Shown here piece by piece: positions 41,620-49,856 of a DNA stretch of 64,000 nt. The stretch is from Ancylobacter sp. WKF20 (GTDB lineage Bacteria; Pseudomonadota; Alphaproteobacteria; Rhizobiales; Xanthobacteraceae). How positions within the stretch are numbered: the stretch's first letter is position 1; each line of letters starts with the position of its first letter. Location of the stretch: assembly GCF_029760895.1 (NCBI RefSeq), contig NZ_CP121679.1, forward strand, positions 3,144,001-3,208,000, written 5' to 3'. A program made the translations under genes and the position numbers. Under the pieces are notes generated by a model. The model saw nothing but the letters and a program-made list of their open reading frames with translations, made no database searches and was not told where the DNA came from.

Positions 41620-42156
41620 ATGAGTGCCGTCCCTTCGCCCGCCGAGCTCTGGGTCTTCGGCTATGGCTCGCTGATGTGGAATCCGGGCTTCGATTATGAG
41701 GAGCGCGTCGCGGCCAAGCTGATCGGCGCGCACCGCTCCTTCTGCGTGAAATCGGTGCACTGGCGCGGCACGCCGGAAAAGCCCGGACTCGTGCTGGGCC
41801 TCGACCAGGGCGGCGCCTGCATCGGCATCGCCTTCCGCATCGCGCCCGAGCGGGCGCAGGCGACGCTGGATTATCTGCGCGCGCGCGAGCAGGTGACGAA
41901 CATCTACCGCGAAGCGGTGCGCCGGGTCTGGCTGAAGGATGGCAGCGCGCGCGCCGTCGCCGCCGTGACCTTCCTGGTCGACCGGGGCCACAGCCAATAT
42001 GCCGGCAAGCTCTCGCGCGAGGAGCGCCTGCATCTGATCCGCCAGGGCCATGGCGTGGGTGGCCCGAACGTCGATTATGTCACCGCCACCGCGAACCATC
42101 TGGTGGAACTCGGCATCCGCGATGCCGAACTGCGCTGGCTGGTGGAGCGGCTCTAG
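41620..42156 (+). CDS. Gamma-glutamylcyclotransferase, ChaC type
   Basis: A 178-residue enzyme of the ChaC family, which cleaves glutathione to 5-oxoproline and Cys-Gly. The substrate loop VFGYGSLMWNPGF is at residues 12-24 and the catalytic Glu is in YLRAREQ near residue 91. The YVTATANHLVELGI end is typical. Divergent from the DUF2125 gene across 223 bases. The N-terminal Pro/Ala tail is short. Confidence 0.93.
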   Translation: MSAVPSPAELWVFGYGSLMWNPGFDYEERVAAKLIGAHRSFCVKSVHWRGTPEKPGLVLGLDQGGACIGIAFRIAPERAQATLDYLRAREQVTNIYREAVRRVWLKDGSARAVAAVTFLVDRGHSQYAGKLSREERLHLIRQGHGVGGPNVDYVTATANHLVELGIRDAELRWLVERL

Positions 42157-42179
42157 GCCCGCCCTGTCAGCGTGGCGCG

Positions 42180-42506
42180 TCAGCTCGGCGCGAGCGCGCC
42201 GCTGTCGGTCTCCGGCAGGATGCGCAGATGGATTTCCTGCGCGCCCATGGCGTAACAGGCGGCCCGCGCCCGCGCGCCGGCCGGCCCGCTCCACAGCGCC
42301 ACGCGCCGCCCGCCCTCGGTGCGGACCGCCATGGCGACCGCGTCCGGGTAGTCGGGCGCCTCGTCGACGCCATAGACCGAATAGACCTGACGCCGGCCGT
42401 CGGGCCCGCGCCAGAGACGGAAACGGCGCGCCAGCAGCGCATCTGCGGCGCTCAACGGGCCATCATCGGTCAGCGAATCGCTGGACTTCACATTGTGTGT
42501 CAGCAT
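42180..42506 (-). CDS. Small uncharacterised protein under apparent SOS control
   Basis: A 108-residue soluble protein I do not recognise. Start ATG 42506 lies three bases after a LexA box; a longer frame from 42629 runs through a mobile palindrome and is rejected. Charged and compact, it contains ARRFRLWRGPDGRRQVYSVYGVDEAP and EGGRRVALWSGPAGARARAA, with no membrane segment, Cys cluster or nuclease motif. The promoter argues for a role after DNA damage, such as cell-cycle delay or repair accessory. It is alone on its transcript, ending 23 bases from the convergent chaC-type gene. Confidence 0.75.
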   Translation of the reverse strand: MLTHNVKSSDSLTDDGPLSAADALLARRFRLWRGPDGRRQVYSVYGVDEAPDYPDAVAMAVRTEGGRRVALWSGPAGARARAACYAMGAQEIHLRILPETDSGALAPS

Positions 42507-42541
42507 GAGAACAAATCTAGAACATCCATTGGCATCGTCAA
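42507..42541 (-). promoter_or_regulatory. SOS promoter with alphaproteobacterial LexA box
   Basis: Minus strand: TTGACG (-35, 42541-42536), 16 bases, TAGATT (-10, 42519-42514). A LexA site GTTC-TAGATTT-GTTC (42523-42509) covers the -10 box. This matches the GTTC-N7-GTTC operator known for Alphaproteobacteria. The predicted transcript starts at about 42507, on or next to the ATG at 42506, so the mRNA should be leaderless. Confidence 0.85.
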
Positions 42542-42598
42542 CATGTCTCGCAGCGTGAATCCGCGAGCGTGCCAGAATGTTCCCGCGCCCCGCCTTGT

Positions 42599-42693
42599 CG
42601 TCATCCCCGGGCTTGACCCGGGGATCCATGATGTTCGCCGCGCCGTGGCCGGCTCAAAGACGTGGATGGCCGGGTCAAGCCCGGCCATGACGG
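42599..42693. repeat. Composite intergenic palindrome
   Basis: Same two-hairpin family as at 30.6 kb but with the halves exchanged: GTCATCCCCGGGCTTGACCCGGGGATCCATG first, then GACGTGGATGGCCGGGTCAAGCCCGGCCATGACGG. It fills most of the gap between the SOS gene and the YdcF-like gene. Confidence 0.87.
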
Positions 42694-42712
42694 CATAGAT
42701 GAGGCGCCGGGC

Positions 42713-43402
42713 TTACGGCGCCGGGCTGGTGATGCCCTCGCCGACCTCGGCGGTGACGGCGGGCCAGGGGCCGATGCCGACATAGGCGGCGACGAACTTC
42801 ACATATTCCACGAAGAGCAGCCGCGCGCTCGCCAGCCCGCCGCGCCAGCCCGTGTCGCGCGGCAGGCGCGCCACCACCGGATAGGGCAGCAGCGCGATGT
42901 CCGGCATGGCGCGGGAGAGCTCCACCAGCGCGCGCGGCATGTGCCAGGCGGAAGTCACAACGATCAGCGAGCGGAAATCGTGCGCGCGCGCCCAGACCGC
43001 CGTCTCGATGGCGTTGCCGCGCGTGTTGAGCGCCGAGCGCCCAAGCTCGACGCAGCATTCCAGCTGATCCTGCGTCGCCGGCACGGTGCGGCTGATCTCG
43101 GCCAGCGTCGTGTCGGGATGCACGCCGGTGATAAGCAGGCGCTTGCCGCGCCGCTCGGTCAGCAAGGCCGTTGCCTCGGTGATGCGGTCGGCCCCGCCGG
43201 TCAGCACCACAATGCCGTCGGCGGCGGGCGCCTGCGGCGTCGCCTCGCGTTCCAGCGCGAAGAGAAAGGCGGCGAAGCCCGCCAGCACCAGCACGGCCCC
43301 GGCCGCGCAGAACAGGAAGCCGGCGCGCAGGACACGCAGCAGCGCGCTGGGGCGCCGCGGGCGCGGGTCAGAAGCGGAAGAGGGCAAAGCGCGGCGCGTC
43401 AC
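42713..43402 (-). CDS. YdcF/DUF218 family membrane-anchored protein
   Basis: A 229-residue protein with a GTG start proposed at 43402, since the open frame continues upstream into a repeat and ftsX. A membrane anchor at residues 18-45 precedes the DUF218 domain: DGIVVLTGGADRITEA, LLITGVHPDTT, RGNAIETAVWA and VTSAWHMPRAL. Homologues such as ElyC/YdcF are tied to envelope and undecaprenyl-phosphate handling. It follows ftsEX on the same strand, with a hairpin element between. Confidence 0.82.
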   Translation of the reverse strand: MTRRALPSSASDPRPRRPSALLRVLRAGFLFCAAGAVLVLAGFAAFLFALEREATPQAPAADGIVVLTGGADRITEATALLTERRGKRLLITGVHPDTTLAEISRTVPATQDQLECCVELGRSALNTRGNAIETAVWARAHDFRSLIVVTSAWHMPRALVELSRAMPDIALLPYPVVARLPRDTGWRGGLASARLLFVEYVKFVAAYVGIGPWPAVTAEVGEGITSPAP

Positions 43403-43412
43403 GGTCGTCAGC

Positions 43413-43519
43413 CTAGAGCAATTCCCGCAAAAGTGCGTAGCGGTTTTGCGGGAGGAATTGCGTGAAATCAGAGAGCTAGAGCTTTTCCGGCGAACGGGCT
43501 TTCTCGGCAAAAGCCCTAG
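43413..43519. repeat. CTAGAGC-type intergenic element
   Basis: Contains CTAGAGCAATTCCCGCAAAA...TTTTGCGGGAGGAATTG as a long hairpin, then CTAGAGCTTTTCCGGCGAA...CGGCAAAAGCCCTAG, a degenerate version of the hairpin at 29028-29069. Its end overlaps the last codon and stop of ftsX (43516-43519), and it separates ftsX from the YdcF-like gene. Confidence 0.78.
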
Positions 43520-44517
43520 CTGATCCGGCGCAGGGTGCGATAGACGGTGATGCGCGAGGTGATCGCCGTCACCAGCGCCACCAGCACCGATACGCCGAGA
43601 ATGCCGCCATAGCCGCGCACATCGAGCGCCACCGCGCCGATCAGCGTATCGGCCCGGCTGGTCAGGCCGAGCCAGCCCGGCAGCGTGGCGCCGAGGAAGA
43701 ACAGCGCCATCGCCGCCCCGCCGCCGATCAGCCCGCCCTTGAGCCCGACCCAGAGGAAATGGTGCTGGAACGCGGCGGCGATGAAATTGTCGCGGGCGCC
43801 GACGAAATGCAGCACCTCGACGATCGCCCGCGCCGCATCCACCGCCGCGCGGGTGGCAAACACCACCGAGAGCACCGTCGCCGCCCCGACCAGCGCCAGC
43901 ACCGCAAGGCCGATCAGCACCACCATGCGGGCCGTGGCGATCAGCCGGTCGGACCATTGGCGGTGATCGTCGAACGTTGCCGAGGGCACCTGCGCGGCGA
44001 GCCCGGCGCGCAGCGCCAGCAGCGTCTGCGGCCCGGCCTCCGGCCCGAGCTTGACGATGACGAGGCGCGGCACCGGCAGGCTGGAAAGATCGAGCCCCGA
44101 GCCGAGCCAGGGCTCCAGCAGCGCCGCTGTCTCGGCGTCGCCCAGCGCCCGCGCATCGGCCACGCCCGGCGTGTCCTTCGCCACCGTCACCGCCGCGTCG
44201 AGCGCCGCCTTGATGTCGAGCCCGTCGCCCGGCTTGATCTGGATGGTGGTCTCGCGGGCGATCTGCGAGGTCCAGTCCGCCGCCACGGTGCGCACCGCCG
44301 CGACGCTGCCAATAGTGAGGCCGGCGAGAAAGGTCATGATGGCGACCACCGCGACCAGCGCGCTGCCGGTGATGGTGGCGCCGGGCACGATGGAATGCGG
44401 CTGCCCCCGCCCGTGGCGCGGGTCGTGATGGGCGTCCGTGCCCTCCTCCGTCGCGGCGGCGCGGCCGCGCAGGCGCGAGAACAGGGCAAAGGGGTGGCGG
44501 GTGCGCGTCTCAGTCAT
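43516..44517 (-). CDS. ftsX: Cell division protein FtsX
   Basis: A 333-residue permease-like protein that with FtsE couples division to cell-wall hydrolase activation. Four membrane segments in FtsX order: one at about residues 48-75, then three in the C-terminal half (MVVLIGLAVLALVGAATVLS onward), flanking the conserved VLHFVGARDNFIAAAFQHHFLWVGLKGG segment. The N-terminal 40 residues are polar and His/Arg-rich. The start overlaps ftsE by eight bases. Confidence 0.92.
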   Translation of the reverse strand: MTETRTRHPFALFSRLRGRAAATEEGTDAHHDPRHGRGQPHSIVPGATITGSALVAVVAIMTFLAGLTIGSVAAVRTVAADWTSQIARETTIQIKPGDGLDIKAALDAAVTVAKDTPGVADARALGDAETAALLEPWLGSGLDLSSLPVPRLVIVKLGPEAGPQTLLALRAGLAAQVPSATFDDHRQWSDRLIATARMVVLIGLAVLALVGAATVLSVVFATRAAVDAARAIVEVLHFVGARDNFIAAAFQHHFLWVGLKGGLIGGGAAMALFFLGATLPGWLGLTSRADTLIGAVALDVRGYGGILGVSVLVALVTAITSRITVYRTLRRIS

Positions 44518-45169
44518 AGACCGTCAGCCGCCCCTGGTTGATGACGAGGCGGCGGGCATCGAACTGGTCCATCAGCCCGATATCATGGGTGGCGATCAGC
44601 ACCGAGGTGCCGGTCTTGTGCAGTTCGAGAAACAGCCGCATCAGCCGGCGCGCCAGGCCGGGATCGACATTGCCGGTCGGCTCGTCGGCCAGCAAAATCT
44701 CCGGGCGACTGATGAGGGCGCGGGCGATGGCGGCGCGCTGCTTCTCGCCGCCGGAGAGCACGGGCGGCAGCACATGCATGCGCTCGCCCAGCCCCACCCA
44801 GTTCAGCAGTTCGCGCACCTCGGCGCGGTAGCTCGCCTCTTCCTTCTCCTGTACGCGCAGCGGCAGGGCGACATTCTCATAGGTCGTGAGATGGTCGAGC
44901 AAGCGGAAGTCCTGGAACACGATGCCGATGCGCTGGCGCAGCGCCGCGGTTTCATCGGGCCCGAGTTTGGCCGCATCGCGGCCGAAGATGTTGATCAGCC
45001 CGCGCGTCGGGCGCAGCGAGAGGAACAGCAGGCGCAGCAGCGTCGTCTTGCCGGCGCCCGAGGGGCCGGTCAGGAACTGGAACGAGTGCGGCGGTATGCC
45101 GAAGGTGACGTCCCGCAGCACTTCCGGCCCCATGCCGTAGCGCAGGCCGACATTTTCGAATCGGACCAA
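44510..45169 (-). CDS. ftsE: Cell division ATP-binding protein FtsE
   Basis: A 219-residue ABC ATPase of standard FtsE length. Walker A GPSGAGKTTLLRL near residue 35, Q-loop IVFQDFRLLDHLTTYENVALPL (typical of FtsE), signature LSGGEKQRAAIARALI, Walker B ILLADEPTGNVD and H-loop ATHDIGLM. It precedes and overlaps ftsX and is divergent from hpt. Confidence 0.95.
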   Translation of the reverse strand: MVRFENVGLRYGMGPEVLRDVTFGIPPHSFQFLTGPSGAGKTTLLRLLFLSLRPTRGLINIFGRDAAKLGPDETAALRQRIGIVFQDFRLLDHLTTYENVALPLRVQEKEEASYRAEVRELLNWVGLGERMHVLPPVLSGGEKQRAAIARALISRPEILLADEPTGNVDPGLARRLMRLFLELHKTGTSVLIATHDIGLMDQFDARRLVINQGRLTVYD

Positions 45170-45390
45170 GTTCTTCCCTCGACGAGCTCTTGCCGACGCT
45201 CCGCCCGGGGCGGATGATTCTGGTGCGCAGCACTCCTAGCACAGAGCGCGCGGCCATGGGCGCACCCCGGCGCCCAAAGGCGCGGCGCGGTATCGAATTG
45301 CCGGCGCCGCCCCGCGCCAACTGGACGGCGCGCGTGGAGGCGTCCATGGTGGCGGCTGAGCAAAGGGATGGCCCAGAAGGGCCGCCACGC

Positions 45391-45996
45391 ATGAGGACAC
45401 GCATGACCGAGCCGACCGAGACCCGCGCCGCGGGCGCCCCCAGCGACACTCCCGAGAAGCCGGCGCCGCATATCGAGGTGCTCTATGACGCCGGCACCAT
45501 CGCCGCGCGCAACCGCGAGCTGGTGAACGAGATCGTCGGGCAGAAGCCGGAAAAGCTCGTCGTCATCGCCGTGCTCAAGGGCAGCTTCGTCTTCGCCGCC
45601 GACCTCATCCGCGCCATGCATGAGGCGGGGCTGGCGCCGGAGGTGGAGTTCATCACCCTGTCGAGCTACCGCGACGCGCGGGTCTCCTCCGGCCATGTCA
45701 CCGTGCTCCGGGACATCGAGACCGAGGTGCGCGGGCGCGACGTGCTGCTGGTCGACGACATCCTCGAATCCGGCCGCACCCTCGCCTTCGCCAAGGACCT
45801 GCTGGCGGCGCGCGGCGCCAACCGGGTGATGGTCTGCGTGCTCCTGGAGAAGCCGCACAAGCGCGCGGTGCAGATCGACGCCGATTTCGTCGGCTTCAAA
45901 TGCCCGGACTATTTCGTCGTCGGCTACGGCATGGACGTCTCGCACGCCTACCGCCAGCTCCCCTTCATCGGCTACATCCCCGACGCCGAGGGGTGA
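45391..45996 (+). CDS. hpt: Hypoxanthine phosphoribosyltransferase
   Basis: A 201-residue purine salvage enzyme making IMP (and GMP) from hypoxanthine (guanine) and PRPP. The PRPP loop VLLVDDILESGRTLAFA is near residues 115-131; VLKGSFVFAADLIRAM and KCPDYFVVGYGMDVSHAYRQLPFIGYI complete the type I PRTase/HPRT pattern. ATG 45391 has GAAGG ten bases ahead; ATG 45403 is an alternative. A 20-residue Pro/Ala-rich N-terminal tail precedes the fold. Confidence 0.94.
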   Translation: MRTRMTEPTETRAAGAPSDTPEKPAPHIEVLYDAGTIAARNRELVNEIVGQKPEKLVVIAVLKGSFVFAADLIRAMHEAGLAPEVEFITLSSYRDARVSSGHVTVLRDIETEVRGRDVLLVDDILESGRTLAFAKDLLAARGANRVMVCVLLEKPHKRAVQIDADFVGFKCPDYFVVGYGMDVSHAYRQLPFIGYIPDAEG

Positions 45997-46947
45997 GGCG
46001 GGGGGCGTAGGCGGCGGAGGGCTGGGCGGTCCCCCGGAGAGGACAGAGACCACGTCGCTGCTGGTCCTGCTGCCGACATTACCGCTCACACACCGTCATG
46101 GCCGGGCTTGACCCGGCCATCCACGTCTTTCCTGCGTGGCAGGGACGGTCGAGGAAGTCGTGGATCCCCGGGCCAAGCCCGGGGATGACGTCCCGACATT
46201 AGCCACAGTCCGGCGCCGAGGGCTGACGGGCGTGGGCGAAGGCACGGCCCAGTGCCCTTAGAGGATGGGCGTGGCGCGGACGGCCTTGGGCCCGGAGAGG
46301 ACCGACGCCACATCGCTGCTGGTCCTACTTCCGACGTTGACCGCTCACTCGCCGTCATGGCCGGGCTCGACCCGGCTATCCACGTCTTCGCTGCGTGGCA
46401 CGGGGTGAAGGGGCTGGAGGGACAGGCGCCACATCGCTGCTGGCCCTGCTACCGGCGTTACCGCTCACTCACCGTCATGGCCGGGCTTGACCCGGCCATC
46501 CACGCCTCTCCCTGCGTGGCGGGGACGGTCGGGGAAGTCGTGGATCCCCGGGCCAAGCCCGGGGATGACGCCCCAGCATCGGCCACGTCCCCGACACCGA
46601 AGGTTGACGGGCGGAGGTACGGAGCTCCCCGGAGGCGACAGGCACCACGTCTCTGGTTGTCCTGCTTCCGACATTACCGCTCAAATACCGTCATGGCCCG
46701 GCTTGGCCCGGCCATCCACGTCTTCTCTGCGTGGCGCGGGCGGAGGGGAAGTCGTGGATCCCCGGGCCATGCCCGGGGATGACGTGCCTTCATCGTGGGG
46801 GGCGCGGCGAGCGTTTCGTGCGATCCGCACGGACCGGCCACGCGTCTCGGCCAGATCGGCCTCATCGGCCTGATCGTTCACCTGACTGCACTCATCGGTC
46901 ACGCCGAAATCGCCCATTTTGGGCGAGATGCGCGCAGCCCGCGCGGT
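45997..46947. other. Repeat-filled intergenic region
   Basis: A 951-base gap between hpt and the convergent TIGR02302 gene. Bases 46036-46790 are the palindrome array listed separately. Apparent reading frames across it are made of repeat and read as no known protein. The last 150 bases (46795-46947) look unique and show no feature. Confidence 0.6.
46036..46790. repeat. Tandem array of four composite palindromes
   Basis: Four degenerate units, marked by the shared phrase ACCGCTCA at 46081, 46340, 46460 and 46676. Each has a unique-looking lead (CCACRTCGCTGCTGGTCCTGCT), then CCGTCATGGCCGGGCTTGACCCGGCCATCCACG. Units 1, 3 and 4 continue to GTCGTGGATCCCCGGGCCAAGCCCGGGGATGACG; unit 2 lacks this second hairpin. 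The shared flanks show whole blocks were duplicated, not only the palindromes. Confidence 0.88.
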
Positions 46948-49734
46948 TCAGAAATCGCGCAGCAGGCGCTCCAGATAATCGAGCTCGAGGCGCGGCCGGT
47001 CGGGCTCGCCGAAGCGACGGCGCAGCTCCTCGAGCACGCGGCGGGCGCGCTGCATGTCCATCTCGTCCGGCACCTTGACCGTTGTATCGTCACCATAATC
47101 GCGCGAGCGCAGGGGCCGGCCGAGCGGGTCGGTGCGCTCGGCCTGCTGGCCCGAGGGCCCGCCAGGCTGCTCGCCGCCGGGGCCGCCTTCCTGCTGCTGC
47201 ATCGCCTCGGCCATCTGCTGGGCGCCGCGGCGCAGCGCCTGCAAGGCTTCGCTCTGGGCGTCGACCGCGCCTGTGCCATCGCCCTGCCCCAGCGCCTGCT
47301 CCGCCTCCCGCATCGCCTGCTCGGCCTCGCCGAGCCCGCCATCGCCGGGCGTACCGCCTTGCCCTTGCTGGCCTTTTTGACCTTGCTGACCCTGTTGCCC
47401 CTGACCCTGCTGCCCCTCCTGGCCTTGCTCGCCCTGCTGGCCTTGCTGCCGCCCACGCTGGGCCTGCTGCATCCGCTCGCGGAGCTGGCGGAGCTGCTCG
47501 CGCAGCTGCTCCTGGTTCTGGCGCAGCTCGTTGAAGGACTGATCCTGCCCGTCCTTCTGGCCGGGCTGACCCTGCTGCCCCTGCTGGCCGTCCTCGCGCC
47601 CCTCGCGGAAGGTGCGGTCGCGCAGCTGCTGCTGGCGGCGGATCATGTCGCCGAGCTGATCCAGCGCCTGGGACATCTGGCTCTGCCCCTGCTGGCGGCG
47701 CTGCTGCTGCCGACCCGCCTGCAACCCATTGAGCATGTTCTGCAATTCGCTCAGCATCTGGCGGGCGGCGTCGCGGGCACCGTTGCGCGCCATGTCCTCG
47801 ATGCGGTCGAGCATCTTCTGCAGATCCTGCGGACGGACCGTGCGGGTGTTGGGATCCATCGGCTGATTATTGTCGCCGCGCTGGGCGTTGCGCTGCGCCT
47901 CCTCGGCCAGCGCCTGCATGAACTTCTCCATCGCCTCGCGCAGTTCCTGCGTCAGGCGCTGGATTTCCTCGTCGCTGGCGCCGTTCTCCAGCGCGTTCTG
48001 CAAGGCCTGCTGCGCGTCGCGGAGCTGCTTCTCGACATCCGAGAGGTCGCCATCCTCGATCCGGACCGCGATGTCCCAGAGATAGTCGACAACCCCGCGC
48101 AGATCCTCGTCGCTGCGCGCATTGGCAAGCCGCCAATAGGCCGAGCGCAGGCCCATATATTGGGACGGATCGGGCGTGAAACGCTCCGGCGCGATGGCCA
48201 GTGCGTCAAGCGCCACCTGCACGCGCTCGCGCTGATTGGCGTCAAGCGCCAGCACCTGCCGCTGCTCGATCAGCGCGCGGGCGAGCGGATTGGCGAAGAC
48301 GCGGGCGGGCAGGACGAAGCTGCGTGGCGACGAACGGCCCTCCTGACCCGCCTCATCACGCGCGGTGAGCACCATGGACACGCGCGTCCCGGCCCAGGGG
48401 CTCTCGGTGAGATCCTTGACGGTCTGGCCGGTGGCCGCTTTCCCGCGCGCGCCGCTGAGCGGCAGCGGGAAATCGGGCGCCTCGACAAGCGGACGAGCCG
48501 GGGGCTTCGGCGCGGCGTTCTTCAGCGCATGGAGCGGCGCGGGCGGCGGCAGCGGGGTGAACGTCGCCTGCGCGCTGACAATGCCGTAATCGTCCTGCGC
48601 CTTGTAGTTCAGCGCCAATGCCGTGCGCCCGGAGGCCTGCGGCTCCTTGGTGAGCTCGATCGTCGGCGGCTGGTCCGGCAGGGCCCGGAAATGCCAGGCG
48701 ACGCTTCGCCCGTCCGGCCCTTCGATGCGCGCGGAGCCGTCGGCGGCGATGACAAAGCGGCGCTCTTCGCCGGGCGTGGCATTGGGGGCCGGCGGATTTG
48801 CCGGAGCGGGAGAGGCGCCACCCTCGGCGACGGGTTCGGGCTTGGGCGGCGCGAGGCCACCCGCCACCGACAGCGGAGCTTCCTTGAGGCCGGTGATGCG
48901 CACAACGAGTTCCGAGCCCGCCGGGACGGTGAGCGCGGTCGCCTCAAAATCCTGTGGCACACGGTCATCGGCCGCTGCGGCGGTCTGGGTCGGCTCCTGC
49001 GAGCGCAGGCCCGGCAGCATCACGGGCGGGCGGCCAGTATATCCAGGCGGCGTTACCCAGGCGTCGATCCGGTAAGGCGGTGGCGGGCTGAACACCGACC
49101 AGTCAAAGGCCGCACCCATGCGGCGCAAATGGTCGCCCGGCGCCATGAAGAAGGTCGCGACGACACCGAGAAGAACGAGCGCCCGCAACGCCTTGCGATC
49201 GACCGCCGCGAGGCGCGGCGAGGGAAGGCCGACGCGCAGGCTGCCGAGCTGGGCCGTCATGCGGGTGATGTGCGCGCGCCAGAGGGCGGCGGCCACCGGG
49301 TCGTCTGGGCGGGTCGCGAGATGGTCAGACAGCGCGGTCGCGGGCCGGTGCGGCAGGCGGCTCTCGCTGTCGAGCCGCGACAGCGCCTCGCCGGAACTCG
49401 GCGCGCGGATGCGCAGGGCGGGAATGAGAGCGACGACGAGAAGCGCAGCAAAGAGGGCGAGGCCGATCATCCGCCCATAGGGCGGAAGGGCCAGCCATAG
49501 GCCGAGCCAAGACACGATGAGGAACAACCCGACCGCCGCGCCGACGGCGACCATGGCCGGCCATACGCGCTCCCAGAGCAGGGCGGCCCAGGCGCGCTGC
49601 AGGGCGCTGGTCAGCTGCCGCTCCGCGGGCAGGGCACGCGTATAATTGGCCTCGGAACGAGCGTCCGCGCCCTTGTCCGACTGTCCTTCCGGTGTCGCCG
49701 TCACGCGATCGAACCTCCGACGCCTGCGCCCCAC
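46948..49734 (-). CDS. TIGR02302/DUF4175 family membrane protein
   Basis: A 928-residue protein with two N-terminal membrane segments (residues 58-110) and a third near 190, then a long extracytoplasmic part. Residues 560-700 are strongly helical with QQ-rich coiled-coil character, and 735-850 is an extreme Gln/Gly/Arg low-complexity tract (repeats of QGQQGQQG) before a conserved end RRVLEELRRRFGEPDR. The family is alphaproteobacterial and uncharacterised, regularly next to lysA, as here. The start may instead be a GTG eleven codons in (VTATPEGQ). Confidence 0.88.
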   Translation of the reverse strand: MGRRRRRFDRVTATPEGQSDKGADARSEANYTRALPAERQLTSALQRAWAALLWERVWPAMVAVGAAVGLFLIVSWLGLWLALPPYGRMIGLALFAALLVVALIPALRIRAPSSGEALSRLDSESRLPHRPATALSDHLATRPDDPVAAALWRAHITRMTAQLGSLRVGLPSPRLAAVDRKALRALVLLGVVATFFMAPGDHLRRMGAAFDWSVFSPPPPYRIDAWVTPPGYTGRPPVMLPGLRSQEPTQTAAAADDRVPQDFEATALTVPAGSELVVRITGLKEAPLSVAGGLAPPKPEPVAEGGASPAPANPPAPNATPGEERRFVIAADGSARIEGPDGRSVAWHFRALPDQPPTIELTKEPQASGRTALALNYKAQDDYGIVSAQATFTPLPPPAPLHALKNAAPKPPARPLVEAPDFPLPLSGARGKAATGQTVKDLTESPWAGTRVSMVLTARDEAGQEGRSSPRSFVLPARVFANPLARALIEQRQVLALDANQRERVQVALDALAIAPERFTPDPSQYMGLRSAYWRLANARSDEDLRGVVDYLWDIAVRIEDGDLSDVEKQLRDAQQALQNALENGASDEEIQRLTQELREAMEKFMQALAEEAQRNAQRGDNNQPMDPNTRTVRPQDLQKMLDRIEDMARNGARDAARQMLSELQNMLNGLQAGRQQQRRQQGQSQMSQALDQLGDMIRRQQQLRDRTFREGREDGQQGQQGQPGQKDGQDQSFNELRQNQEQLREQLRQLRERMQQAQRGRQQGQQGEQGQEGQQGQGQQGQQGQKGQQGQGGTPGDGGLGEAEQAMREAEQALGQGDGTGAVDAQSEALQALRRGAQQMAEAMQQQEGGPGGEQPGGPSGQQAERTDPLGRPLRSRDYGDDTTVKVPDEMDMQRARRVLEELRRRFGEPDRPRLELDYLERLLRDF

Positions 49735-49856
49735 ACCAGCCCCAACGTCACCTTAACATGAGGTCCGGCACGCGCCAGCCCTGCCGCGGAAACGGGCGGG
49801 CCCAAGACATCATCAGATCGTGAGCCCGGGAGGCGCCGGGAATATGGCGGGCCTGT

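Noticed and set aside
42507..42629. Upstream start for the small SOS gene
   Set aside because: The extension would be encoded by a mobile palindrome and would pass through the promoter and LexA box.
46036..46790. CRISPR array
   Set aside because: Repeats are palindromic, degenerate, unevenly spaced at 120-260 bases and share their spacers; no cas gene is present.
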